Source of the DNA: Cadophora sp. MPI-SDFR-AT-0126
Lineage: Eukaryota > Ascomycota > Leotiomycetes > Helotiales > Ploettnerulaceae
Length of the DNA: 64,000 nucleotides
Direction of reading: 5' to 3'
Assembly: GCA_020747065.1 (NCBI GenBank)
Contig: JAGMVK010000027.1
Location: forward strand, 558,001-622,000
Position 1 is the first letter of the stretch. The number at the start of each line of letters is the position of its first letter. This document shows positions 23,909 through 35,160 of the stretch, piece by piece. The notes under the pieces are model-generated. The model was not told the DNA's origin. It did not search any database and worked only from the letters and a program-made list of their open reading frames with translations. Made by a program: the position numbers and the translations under genes.

Positions 23909-25069
23909 ATGTCCGAAGAAATCAAACCGCTCAATATCGAGATTCCGAAAGAAGAGGTCGAGAGATATTGGCGGAAAATCAAGGACACTCGGGTACCTAC
24001 CAAAGATATTGTTCCAAATGCTGGGAGCGACTATGGTTTCACCACAGAATGGGCGACAGATTTATTCAATTTCTGGACTTACAAGTACGCCTGGAGTGAG
24101 GAACAGAAAGTGATGAATCAATGGCCCCATTTCACCACAGAAATCGAAGGACTCACTATCCACTTCATCCATCAGCGCTCAAAATCACAATCTGCATACC
24201 CGCTCCTCATGGTCCACGGCTGGCCAGGCTCATTCTACGAGTTCAGTCGCGTTATAAATCCTCTCACGGACGCCAGTTCTCCTCTTCCTTTTCACTGCGT
24301 TGTACCCAGCCTTCCGGGATTCTGCTGGTCCTCAGGACCACCACGCGGTTGGAAGCTGCAAGACACTGCACGTATCTTTCATAAATTGATGCACCGCCTA
24401 GGATATACTGCATTTGCAGTTCAGACTGGCGACTGGGGCCACTGGGTCGGGAGAGAACTCGGTTCACACTATACCGATTCTTGCAAAGCTGTTCATTTCA
24501 ATTTCGCACCGGCGCCTCTTCCTGAGGGAGTGGAGTTGACGAAGCGTGAGGCGGAAGTTCAAGGACGAGTTGACGAATGGCTGGAGAACCATATGGGATA
24601 CGCAATTATGATGCGGACGCGTCCACACACTGTCGGCTGGATGCTGCAGGATAACCCAGTGGGCATCATGGTCTGGCTGGGTGAAAAGTACAACGAGGCC
24701 GCAGACCCAGCGAAGCAGAACCTCGACGAGTGGAAGAAGCATATCCTGACGACGGTTTCCCTATACTACTTCAGTAGCTGTATCATGACCTCAAGCTTAC
24801 CTTATTTCGAGAATGTCCGGCACGAGAACTTTGCCGAGTTCGCAATATTACCGAAGAACAGGATCACGGTTCCATTCGGGTATACGAGTTTTTATTGGGA
24901 TACCGAACCGAGCTCGAAGAGAGCGGTGGAGAGGACAGGAAATCTGGTATTTTATCGAGAGAGGAATGACGGTGGTCACTTTGCGGCTGCAGAATGCCCA
25001 GAAGGATTAGTTGAGGATACCAGAGAATTGGTAGGAATTGCGCTGGGGAAGAGATCTTCTAAGTCTTGA
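23909..25069 (+). CDS. Epoxide hydrolase, microsomal (EHN-domain) type
   Basis: Single exon, 386 residues. The N-terminal EHN cap region (about 5-115) includes the WRKIKDTRVP segment. The alpha/beta core has the oxyanion motif HGWPG, the nucleophile Asp in QTGDWGH and the catalytic His in NDGGHFAA. The lid carries Tyr residues, which in this family activate the epoxide. Length matches fungal mEH-like enzymes (about 390-400). There is no obvious N-terminal membrane anchor, unlike the mammalian microsomal enzyme. It catalyses hydrolysis of epoxides to trans-diols. The partner gene on the other strand is the soluble type. Confidence 0.9.
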   Translation: MSEEIKPLNIEIPKEEVERYWRKIKDTRVPTKDIVPNAGSDYGFTTEWATDLFNFWTYKYAWSEEQKVMNQWPHFTTEIEGLTIHFIHQRSKSQSAYPLLMVHGWPGSFYEFSRVINPLTDASSPLPFHCVVPSLPGFCWSSGPPRGWKLQDTARIFHKLMHRLGYTAFAVQTGDWGHWVGRELGSHYTDSCKAVHFNFAPAPLPEGVELTKREAEVQGRVDEWLENHMGYAIMMRTRPHTVGWMLQDNPVGIMVWLGEKYNEAADPAKQNLDEWKKHILTTVSLYYFSSCIMTSSLPYFENVRHENFAEFAILPKNRITVPFGYTSFYWDTEPSSKRAVERTGNLVFYRERNDGGHFAAAECPEGLVEDTRELVGIALGKRSSKS

Positions 25070-26228
25070 AAATGAGGATTTGTTTTTCAATCTATGAGCA
25101 AAAAATACCTCGGCTTTCGCAAGACAACCAACAGGCTATTCTCTAGATGTCGAGCTTTATCACCTTCTGGAAGAGTCTAAGACATCATATCAGCCGATTT
25201 GAGAACGAAATTTGTACAGCTAGGGAAAACTGCTTGCCAGAAAGCAGTTAAAAGGAGTTAGCAAGTGGTACATAGCTTTTATATGATCAAGGCGCAAAAA
25301 AGCCGATTTCCCAAAGTGCACTTCTGTTCTTGTTGGTTTTTGGAGTTGATACCACAAACTCGCGTAGTGGCGCCAAGAATCAAGTGCCAGATGACAATGC
25401 AACTGCCGTGATCAATGTATTTCTCGTCACTTGTATCCAAGTGACCTTCCAAAGAGAGCTAGTTCTCTAGACAACACATTCATAGTGCAGCGACTGTTCA
25501 AAGAGGGGTTATGCCAAAATCATGTGATGATCCCGACACTTCTCGCTTATGATATGCCCAAGATTTGTTTCGGAAGTGTATTCTTCGTACGAGAGAATCC
25601 AATCAAAATACTTCAATCTCTATATCGTAGATCATCTCCGGTACAAGACCTGATGATCGCCTTGGTCGTCAATAAAATTGGTTTTACGGCAAAACTATGT
25701 GACTCTCCGAATTCTGACAGCAAATAGAACTTCAAATTGGACTTGGCATCTCAAAGTGGAGTTTATGGCATACTGTTCGGTAATACCGATACTCTCAATT
25801 GTATAATTGGTGGCAGTCAAGAACACGCTTAGAATTTCAAGATACTCGGTGGCCTCCGCGAAAGCAAGACGGTCGCTACCCTAACTGGTGAGATGTACTT
25901 ACAGTATCCAAGAAAACAGAGCACTGAGAAGCAAAGGGCTTCTAGAAATGTCCTTGAAGTTTACTTTGCCATGTTTTCGTACCGTTTACCCATCCTTTAA
26001 TACAATCAGGGTAGAAACAGGTCACTTCATAGCAGTCACAAGACAAGCGCTACGAATCACCAGTTTCAACAAAGTTTGATGAGGTAATAAGCATACATAA
26101 TGTGACAGAACTATGATCTACTAATCCTCTAGTCAAGGCGTGATCTTAGTGTAATGTTCTAGCTGTGCGCTAATTGTCTAACAAATTCTTCCCTTCTCCT
26201 GTTCGTCTCTCTTTTTGTTCATTTCACT
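25070..26228. other. Intergenic, no gene seen
   Basis: AT-rich. Several frames of 60-98 codons on both strands show no domain signal, codon pattern or splice logic. Confidence 0.5.
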
Positions 26229-28058
26229 TTAAACCTTCTCAGTAAATGATTCCTCGGGAATTGGATGCTTGATCGAACCCTCAGTTGATGATTGCATTCT
26301 TCCCATATACTGCTGCTCGAGGCGTTCGCGGACCTCAGGTGATCGAGCGAAAAGAATATCGATTTCTTCCAAAGTCTTTCCGGTAGCTATTTGAACAGCC
26401 CAGTCAGTATGCTTGTTTCATTTCTGTGAAAAGAGGGAGCACGTACTTTCAGGGCAAAGGAAGTAAACGTATGCGGCAGCAATGAAACAGCAGAGCAATG
26501 GCCAGATGAAGATCTTGGGACCGACCGCATTGATGCCAGTTCCACCGCCGAACACCATAACCCAGGTGGAGAACCATTCACCTGCAGCACCGAGACTGCC
26601 TGCGACATGTCGATATTTCAGGGGAGCAATCTCAGGTCCATAAATCCAACAAGTTCCGAGCCAGCCAAAAGCGAAGACCACCTCGTATAGAATAATAACA
26701 ACAACTGCTGCCCAGTTTGTTCCAGCGTTGGTTAAATGGGGTGGTAGTGTTGTAAGCACGATGTAAAGTAGCATGCAGACACCACAACCAAGAGCGGACC
26801 TGGCGGACAAAGAGTGAGGAAACGGAATACCATAAAGACTGTATGGGACAAGAGCTTACCAAATCATCATAGCTCTGCGACCAACTTTCTCGATGTACCA
26901 AATTGGTGGATACGATGCAAGGGCGAAAGCGGTATTCAATACACCGGCCAGAACACCAGAGAGGAGAGGCGAGTAGTTGAGGTTTGAAAATATCGTGGTG
27001 GAAAAGTATACCAACATGTTGATACCTAAGAATTGTTGTGCCTGGGTGAGAGGTTAGCAAAGATCCGAGTGCTAGCATGCAATTGAAGTTTCACTTACCC
27101 AGTTAATCAGGAATGAGGTTCGAAGACGGCGGCCAAATTGGAGTTCCGTGTTGTCCCAGATCAGACACCACCAGTTGAAGTCCTCCTCATCGTCCTCCTC
27201 CTTCATGGATGCAAGAATCTCTGATCTGACCATTTGTACTGAAGCGTGCTCGACTGGCAGGCTGTGCAGACGGGCCAAGACTTTGTCGCCCTTCTCATTC
27301 TGTCCTCGCGCATAGTACCAACGGGGAGTATCTGGTAGTAAGAACAGAAGGCATGCAGAGAAGATGGCGAAACAGCTTTGCAAAGCCAAGGGGATACGCC
27401 AAAGCCAGGGATGCTTGTCGAGACCTTGAACGAAGCCCAAGTCAACCCAGTAGGCAAGCGCAACACCCGTAATGAGAAGTGCGAGTTGGTATGAGATCTC
27501 AGGACCTCTCTCTCTGGCCGTCAGAGACATCTCCGCCTACGGTATGTTAGCCCGAGACCAAATTTTGGGAACTTTGTCAAAAAACCTACCATGTAAGTGG
27601 GAACCGCAGACGCAATGCAACCAATTCCAGATCCTGTGACGATGCGCCCAACGATGATTTGAGCAACGGAATAAGTGGCAGCCTGGAGAAGAGCGCCAAT
27701 GCAAATCAACAGACAGCCAAGGAGAATTGTGCCTTTCCTACCAATAGCCATACCGAAGGAGCTTACGCAGAGCGACATGATACCAGCTGCGAGGTTGTAA
27801 ATTGATGCGATGACTGGAATGGTCTGTGGGCCTGTTGGATTGCCAATAGCGTCAAGAAACTGTGGTGTGGCCTGGATGCCGCCGAGCACGCCTACATTAG
27901 TGGTTAAGTTAGAGCAGGTTTTAGGGACGAGAAACCTAAAGACTTGTCTACGTACCAGCATCCCAACCGTAAAGCATGAATGCAGAACCGCAGGCTGCAC
28001 TCATAATGCGATAGACCGTCTTGCCCTGAACATGGTCGAGAGTACTGAAGAGTCCCAT
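26229..28058 (-). CDS. MFS sugar transporter (hexose/pentose type)
   Basis: Six exons, 27956-28058, 27590-27891, 27099-27536, 26860-27041, 26447-26799 and 26229-26386, join in phase to 511 residues with about 12 membrane segments. Sugar-porter signatures are GWDAGVLGG in TM1, GRKGT after TM2, the RIVTGSGIG segment, PDTPRWYY before the central loop, QQFLGINM in TM7, GRRAMM, and PESTGKTLEEID after TM12. The central loop is acidic (EEDDEEDF). It belongs in the plasma membrane and imports monosaccharides by proton symport. It is divergent from the SDR gene. Their 1-kb shared promoter carries four CTGGGG (CreA-like) sites and one GGCTAG (XlnR-like) site, as expected for a carbon-catabolite-controlled pentose or xylan transporter. 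The substrate is inferred from context. Confidence 0.93.
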
Positions 28059-28291
28059 TTTGAGTGGTTGATTGAATCGGAAGGCCGACGACGGCGCAGT
28101 GGCCGAACTCAAGGACGGCCTTTGTTGTTGAGAATATGTGTAGTCGAAGTATGAAAAAGACAAGTGGGAAGGCGACTGGAGGTGGATAGACAATCTACAC
28201 ACTTCGATCTTGATGAAGTTGAAGCTGATGATGATTCAAGAATTATGGATATCATGACAAGCTATATACCTGGTCTCAAGACGATACTCTA

Positions 28292-28350
28292 CCCCAGATA
28301 TGCACCACTTAGCGCCATGATTTACCCCAGAATCTGGGAGCCGACCCCAG
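28292..28350. promoter_or_regulatory. Cluster of three CreA-like CTGGGG motifs
   Basis: CCCCAG (CTGGGG on the other strand, fitting SYGGRG) occurs at 28292-28297, 28325-28330 and 28345-28350, about 235-290 bp upstream of the transporter start. A fourth is at 28755-28760. Three within 59 bp is more than expected for scattered background. Confidence 0.5.
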
Positions 28351-28797
28351 ATCGCGATGCTATACACCTTGTATGATTGCAAACTAGTGAAGAAATCAAG
28401 AACTAGATCTGACGGGATAAAGGAGAAACAGCGGGTGCGAAAATCAGTCCTGGAAATGTTACGGTTGACCAGAAGCCGTCTCCGGTGATAATTCGGGCAC
28501 GGGGCGCGGGCTTTCCATTCTTGGTACCAACTGGTTTGCAGAGGCATTTTGCAGCGGTACCATAATTTAGCGACAGACGGGAAAGTAAACCTTGTAGTCT
28601 TGCTAAAGTAGGAGTAGCGCCTGGGTAATGTGTACTTGCAACTAAACGAGGGGAAAGCTGCGGCCCAGCGCTGAGGAATTCCTCTTTGGACAAGCTTGAT
28701 ATCTGACGGGATCTCGAACATTACCTCGGCGAATGTGGCCTCGATAGGGCAAGTCCCCAGAACAGCTTCGTTTCGTTCTCAAACTTCTTTTCCCAAC

Positions 28798-28803
28798 GGC
28801 TAG
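28798..28803 (+). promoter_or_regulatory. XlnR-like motif GGCTAG
   Basis: Matches GGCTAR, the binding motif of the xylanolytic activator XlnR/Xyr1. It sits between the divergent transporter and SDR genes, about 275 bp upstream of the SDR start. A 6-mer alone is weak evidence. Confidence 0.35.
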
Positions 28804-29075
28804 GCAAGTATCGAGTCTGGTTGGGTAAATGCGAAGCCCTAGAGCCAGCCCTCAGCAATCATACCCGACACAGTAGGTTGACACCGAAAACATTAGTATT
28901 AGTACAGTACCAGCAAGGTCGGTGACTAATGATCTTACTGTTACCTGCCAGACAAGCAAGAAAAGGTGACCGGTCTCGACTTCGACCTCGACCTCGGCGC
29001 ATAGTGTGTATCAGTTTCTTTTTCAGGTATTTTCTTCTTCTCTACACTGCCTCTTCCTCCCTCATGCTCATCATC

Positions 29076-30106
29076 ATGCGAAGAACAATCCATAGTCAAC
29101 TTCTGAGTCATCATTCATTCAAGATTCGCAAGCCCCCATTACAGCTCTTTCAATCCACGCGTAAGCTTTCTTCAGATGTACCAAAGACAATCCTCACAGA
29201 CCACTCTCTTCCATCCAACGATGTGCAGGCAAGACGTCAAGCGGTCAAAAAGACCTCTTTAACGGACCTTTTCTCATTGAACGAGCGGGCAGTCGTTATT
29301 ACGGGCGCTGGGCGAGGTTTGGGAATAACTCTCGCCTCAGCCGTGCTCGATGCTGGCGGGGATGTGGTGTGTCTCGACGTGCTCCCAGAACCGAGTGAGC
29401 TCGAGTGGTCTGCTATCATGAAATTGGCAGAACAAACGGGCAGGCATGCCAAGTATTACCAATGCGATATTACGAACGAAGAAGACGTCCAAGGCATTTT
29501 GGCAGAGGCGGGATCGCAGGCGGAGAAGAGAAGCAGTCCGATTCGCGGTCTAATCAGTTGTGCTGGTGTTCAGCAAATGGTGGATGCAATTGACTATCCT
29601 CTTGACGGATTCAAAAGGATATTGAATATCAATGTGACGGGTAGCTTTGTTGTTGCGAAACACACAGCACGCCTGATGAGAGAAGCAAAGAACAGCGGGA
29701 GCATTGTCTTCATCGCGTCCATGTCAGGACAGATAGCGAATCGAGTATGAAGGTCCAACGTATCTCAAGACCACCGCTAATGCGATACCAGGGAATACAC
29801 TGTTCGGCATACAACACATCAAAAGCTGCAGTGCAGCAGATGAGTCGTTCGCTAGCTACGGAATGGGGACAGTATGGAATCAGGGTCAACAGCCTATCGC
29901 CTGGCTACATCCGCACTGCAATGACGGATCTAATTTTGGCAGAAAAGCCAGAGCTTGAGAAGCTATGGATGGCAGGTGCTCTGCTTACCCGATTGGGTGC
30001 TGTAGAGGATTTCAAGGCGCCAGCGGTATACCTGCTTGCTGATGGGGCATCCTTCATGACTGGGGCAGTTTTGAGGGTCGATGGTGGACATTGCGCCTCG
30101 GCGTAA
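29076..30106 (+). CDS. Short-chain dehydrogenase/reductase, pentitol dehydrogenase / L-xylulose reductase-like
   Basis: Two exons, 29076-29744 and 29792-30106, give 327 residues. The Rossmann motif is TGAGRGLG, followed by CDIT for the adenine pocket and the active-site Asn in LNINVTG. The catalytic Ser is in IASMSG and Tyr/Lys in AYNTSK. PGYIRTAMT and the C-terminal FMTGAVLRVDGGH are typical of fungal D-arabinitol/mannitol dehydrogenase and L-xylulose reductase-like SDRs. The first 45 residues are basic and Ser-rich and resemble a mitochondrial presequence. The start could also be the Met at 29064. It pairs with the divergent sugar transporter and lies in a hemicellulose locus, so a pentose/polyol interconversion role is likely. 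Substrate and cofactor are unproven. Confidence 0.88.
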
Positions 30107-30493
30107 AATGTTGTATTTTGCGCGGTAGGTGGGTTAGTGACGTGAGCTATAGAGTAGCAGCTGCACTGGTAATCATAGACCTTTTTCGGATTGGAAAGAA
30201 TGCTTGAATTGTGTAGCTATTCCTGAAGATCTCCTCTCGAAGCCCCTGAGTGTATGCTTCGACAAGCGTCGCTTGGCACAGCTTGATAAGCGAGCCAACC
30301 AAACTGCAGGATCCATCGTCAACCTCCTGAAAGACACTTAACGTAGCGAAACAAGACAGAATTTACAGAAATGTACATTCCACATTGGTGAATTCAAATC
30401 TTTGAACCAAAAAGTCCCTAGGCAAGATGCTCGGTTGCAGATTACTTGAATGTCGAGTTGAGGATTATGGTGGTAGGCTAGAGCGTGTCAGTG

Positions 30494-30676
30494 TCATCTC
30501 CACTGGCAGACCCCGCACTTAGTACCCTTCAGGTAAGGCACGTAGGTTCTCAACTTCTCACGACAAGCTTCGCAACCGTAACAATGGAGTTCCAACATCT
30601 CTAACTTTGTCGTTGTCTTATCAAGGAAAATGACAGGATCGTTAGTTGAGCCCTGGCATGGAAATCCTCCCATCAT
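30494..30676 (-). CDS. Possible tiny cysteine-rich protein, unrecognised
   Basis: A 60-residue frame ending in a CxxCxxC and CxxC arrangement (HCYGCEAC ... KCGVCQW), which resembles a zinc-binding knuckle. The spacing looks non-random but the frame is short and overlaps the promoter side of the regulator gene. It may be chance or a fragment. Confidence 0.2.
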   Translation of the reverse strand: MMGGFPCQGSTNDPVIFLDKTTTKLEMLELHCYGCEACREKLRTYVPYLKGTKCGVCQWR

Positions 30677-30713
30677 CTCAGCTTAATATTTTCCAAGTCC
30701 TCGACATGTTTCA

Positions 30714-33144
30714 ATGGCTGAACTTTCGAAAGAGAGCTTCTCAGAATCCCAAATCCCCCAAAGAGGCAGGGTAACATCTGGTACCTCGAAACATAGCAGG
30801 GGCAGGAACGGCTGCTTAAATTGTCGACGACGGAGGAAAAAATGTCAGCCACACTATGTCCATTTCCTCCCACTGACGCACTGATATTTGATTGCAGGCG
30901 ATGAGCGCAAACCGACCTGTACAAATTGCACCACGCGAGGCGAATCGTGCGAATGGGACACGAAAGTCATCTTTCGATTAAGCGGTATAGGCACGTCTCA
31001 TCCCTCGATGGTCCAGTCCAGAAACATGAAATCCAATAAAGACTATCAGGTACATTTGCATAATTTCTCTACCCCGATAGACTCGACTCATCGATTTTCT
31101 CACAGATCACAAATGTCACGTTCGACGGCGTCGCAGCTTCCTCGAAACCCGTTTACCAAGAGTCGCAACATACAATGTCCATGGATTCCTCTTCATCCCA
31201 CGAGCAAAGCGTTTGGGACACCCTAGAGCCTCAGTCTAGTCACAATTTCACAATTTCTGAGAGCGGCCCTATTGCCAACCCCACATCCAGAGCTTTTGAC
31301 ATTAACTCGAACTCTGGGAACTTACAGACAGCTTCTTTCCCCGGAAAACGTCTAAATACCCAGGGAAGTGACATATCTAGCCCACAAGCCATTCACGACA
31401 GCATTTCACCCAAATCAAGCACCAACCATGTTAAAGATCATGGCAAGAGCCAGTTGGGCGAGCGCCAGGTTAACTTTAGCAACTTTCCAACTCCTGTCTC
31501 GCGAGGCTTTTCTGATGTTGCCACTACCTCGATCGAGATGCCAGATGTAACAAATACGAGTCTTCCGGAAAATTCTGTCTTTGGACCCTTGGATCCATTC
31601 ACAAATGGAGGCAGTGCTCAGTCTCAACTACAAATTGATTCTTCGAAACTCGAAGCACTTGACTATCTCACAAGTCAACCACATAATCTCGATTTTCTGG
31701 CATCCGATGGTTCCTACCGTCCCAGGAATAACTCTGAGGCAATGTACTCGAGTGATTCTCCTGACCTGCACTCTAATTATTACCCCGACGCTACTTACCG
31801 GGACTTGCACACAACACTGTATTGTCATATGGTGGAAACGGCGCGGAACACTGCTCTGACACGGCAGGCTTCACCGGAACCAGCAGCCCAAGGGAATAAT
31901 TCCTTCGTTGTTCCAAGTTCATCAGCACCAATGGATATAGAGCAGGTTCGAGAGCAGACTCGGGATCCATTCATTCGACTTCAGCCTCTGAAGTCCACAA
32001 AGTTGACTCAGCGAAGGCAACTGGAACTGTGGCGCAACTATCTGGATGAGATCGCTGGCTGGCTTGACATGTTTGACAGCGAACGACACTTCCAATTCAA
32101 GATACCACTTCTTGCCAAATCGGCAGACCACCTTCACTATTCGATATTGGCATTATCCGCGCGCCAGTTGGAGAGAAAGAGCTGCGGACAACTATACACC
32201 GAGTCCTTGGGGTTATATCAAGAGGCAATTCAGTTGATAGTGCGAGAGCTATACACCCTGGATACCACTGTTATCGCCTCCTGCGTCCTCCTGTGTGTCT
32301 TAGAAATGATGAGCTCTTCCCCAAAGGCCTGGTGTCGTCACCTCGATGGTTGCGCAATGCTCTTACAGGCAGCTGGCGTAAATGGTGTAGTTGGCGGAGT
32401 TCGACAATCGCTGTTCTGGTGCTTTGCGAGGATGGATGTCTGGGGCGGATTTCTGGAGGATACATTAACCAAAATTCCGACTAGCCGATGGTTCTTCCCC
32501 TCTGGATCCATGATCGACGCGGTGACTCATTTCAAGACAGGGTCTGGAAGTCATAGCTATGCCAACTATGCAGTCTTCCTTTGCGCCAGCGTCGTCAATG
32601 TGATATCCAACAAATCCGGATCTTCAACAGATCGGTTTGATACGAACTCATCCCAGAAGACTACCTATTCTGTTCGATGGAAGGCGCTCTTTGACTGCTA
32701 GACGACTGGTATAACACCAGACCCGAAGACATGCATCCATTGATGGCATATCCATCAAGTTCCGACGAACCTCGGGAGCCTTTTCCGATGATCCTTTACG
32801 AGAGCTCTCCAGCTATCAACGGAAATCAGTTGTATCATGCCGCAGCAATTCTGATGCTTCAAGATAAGCCAAAGGGCATTCGGCTCCCCAAGTCAACGAA
32901 GTCCATTTTATGGCATGCTCGCCAGATTTGTGGTATCGCTGTCTCAAACAGCAATCACGGCGCACGGATAAATAGCCTGCAACCGCTCTGGATTGCTGGT
33001 AAAATTATGTCGCACAAGTTTGAACATTGTGCCATCCTCGAGGTTTTGGCAGAAATCGAGAAAGATTCTGGGTGGGCGACTGCGTGGAGAGCGGGTGACC
33101 TCAAAGACTACTGGGGAAGTACGGATGATCCAGAGACATTTTGA
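30714..33144 (+). CDS. Zn2Cys6 fungal transcription factor with a one-base frame break
   Basis: Exons 30714-30843, 30898-31049 and 31106-33144. The first splice falls inside the zinc cluster and rebuilds a perfect C-x2-C-x6-C-x6-C-x2-C-x6-C (Cys34, 37, 44, 51, 54, 61), followed by CEWDTKV. A long Ser/Pro/Asn-rich stretch leads to a fungal-specific regulatory domain (about residues 330-770) with LYTLDTTVIASCVLL and AWCRHLDGC. At 32693-32695 the frame must lose one base to continue from RWKALF into LLDDWYNTRPEDM. Both halves fit the family and the exon total becomes divisible by three only if one missing base is assumed. As given, the protein stops at 32701 and lacks the last 148 or so residues. 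A nuclear regulator; position suggests control of the surrounding sugar genes, which is inference. Confidence 0.85.
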
Positions 33145-33491
33145 GATGCAGGAATTGAAGACAACATGATGGAATGCAGCGTAGGTGTATGAACTTATCC
33201 TGAGTTAGGAGGCTGACGCAGAAACAACGGCTGAACTGGAAGGAAAAACTTTTATTAGTCAGACCCAAGTCCAGCCAAGGCGATTCCAAAAACGGTAACC
33301 TCAACCGCGGTACTTCACGCGTCGAGACTCTGGCTGCTGAATGCAAGAAACATATTTTGGATTATCAAATTACACATTGGACGTACCAAGGTTTCTGGTA
33401 CATGTCAGCATTGAACTATGTCAATGGCCTCCGAGTCTGCCCATGCGTCAACCATAGTGCACATTATCTGCTTCACCAACCTGCAAGAGCG
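33145..33491. other. Short intergenic region upstream of PFK-2
   Basis: No gene; probable promoter and leader of the kinase gene. An open frame from 33357 runs into the kinase but does not look like the family. Confidence 0.45.
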
Positions 33492-35160
33492 ATGCCTAGC
33501 AACTTCGCATACGACAACAAGCACGCTCAATCTTCAACTAAGCCATTTGTTCATCACATAGACGGATCTGCAACACTTTTCGATGGGATCCGCCCACAGG
33601 ATGTCGGAAAGGAGAAACTAGTCATTGTCATGGTTGGTCTGCCAGCTCGGGGTAAAAGCTACGTCACAAAGAAGCTATGCAGATACTTGAGCTGGTTACA
33701 ACATGACACGAAGATATTCAATGTTGGAGATAGGCGGCGGAAGATTGGGCAAGATGTCGTAACAATTCCCATTATCGAATCCAAGTCGTCGCAGCCGTCA
33801 CGGATAACAGATCATGCCAGCGATCACTCTGCGAAATTCTTCAATCCAGAAAACGAGGAAGCAAGCCAGTTGAGGGAACGAGCAGCTATGGGGACATTGG
33901 ATGAATTGCTTGACTATTTGCTCTACGAAGGAGGCTGTGTTTCAATATTTGATGCTACGAACAGCACGGTCAAGCGTCGTAATCTCATTATGAAGAACAT
34001 CAGAGCGCGAGCCCCTGACCTCCAAGTTATGTTCCTAGAAAGCCAGTGTGTCAATTAACAGGTAATTTATTTTTCTTAACAATATCTAACTACTGCTGAT
34101 TCGCATTCGAGCCACTTGAATCAAACATGCGTTTCAAACTCTCGGGTCCAGACTTCAAGAATCAAGATCATGTATCAGCGCTCAAAGGTTTCAAACAGCG
34201 TGTGGTCATGTATGAGAAACAGTACGTGCCACTTGGAGTATCAGAAGAGAAGAACGGGTATCCTTACTGTCAAATGATCGACGTTGGAAGAAAGTTCGTC
34301 ATCCACAATATCTCGGGATCCCTTGCTACCGAAGCCGTGCACTACCTTCAACACTCCAATCTTCTTCCAAGACAGATATGGCTCACGCGGCATGGAGAAT
34401 CCTACGACGATGCTGCCAGTCGGATCGGAGGTGATGCAGAGCTCACCCCACTTGGAGTCAAATACGCAGAAGCAATTCCACGGTTTATTGATAACCAAAG
34501 AGACGCCTGGGATATGTCACAACGGGAGATAGCTAGTTCTCATGAAAATTTACCCTCCGAGAACCTGCAGCGAGGAACGCCTGCAGACCATATCCACAAG
34601 AAGTTCCATGTCTGGACCTCAATGATGCTAAGAAGTATGCAAACGGCACAAAACTTCTCGCCACCAGAATACCAGACCAAGCATCTCCGCATGCTAGACG
34701 AATTGAACGCAGGCGTTCTCGAGGGCTTGACGCGCGACGAGGTCAGGGACTTCTATGCAGACTGGTATCGAAACCGCCAAAAAGACAAGTTTCATCTTCG
34801 ATACCCTGGGACTGCCGGCGAAGGGTATTTGGATGTGACCAACAGACTCAAATCAGTGATCTTGGAGGTGGAATCTGAGACAGATCATGTTTTATTGATT
34901 TCCGGGCTCGCCGTTACGCGTATTCTCTTGGCCTATTTCAGAGGTCTTCATAGCGACGGTATCGCGGACTTGCACGTCCCGCTCGGCACATTGCATGTAC
35001 TAGAACCGGTGGGTTGTCCCATTTCATTCCGTATTGGTTACCTATGAATCCAAGAAATGGTGTCGACTGACATAATTTCACTTGACAGAAACCATATGGC
35101 GTGGAGTATCGAGTTTTTGTGTACAATTCTGAGACAGAGTGGTTCGATCTGAAAGAGTAG
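33492..35160 (+). CDS. 6-phosphofructo-2-kinase / fructose-2,6-bisphosphatase paralogue with a stop codon at the first exon end
   Basis: Exons approximately 33492-34061, 34112-35008 and 35089-35160. The kinase half has Walker A GLPARGKS, FNVGDRRR and FDATNST. The phosphatase half has TRHGES (phospho-acceptor His), RIGGDAELTP and the DELNAGVLEGLT acid loop. It makes or removes fructose-2,6-bisphosphate, the cytosolic switch between glycolysis and gluconeogenesis. Two oddities: codon TAA at 34056-34058 lies two codons before the best donor (CAG|GTAATT), and the number of residues between QC and LESNM matches the family only if that segment is exonic. Using the weak donor at 34050 would avoid the stop but delete four residues. 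Second, the second catalytic His of the phosphatase is Gly in LLISGLAVTR. About 508-512 residues otherwise. Confidence 0.88.

Noticed and set aside
25220..25402. HCHL-like start suggesting a multicopper oxidase fragment
   Set aside because: No further copper-site residues and no other laccase sequence nearby; chance match.
32600..32710. Intron ending at the TAG near 32701 in the regulator
   Set aside because: Available donors give the wrong phase or an intron of about 30 bp, and the RWKALF segment fits the family.
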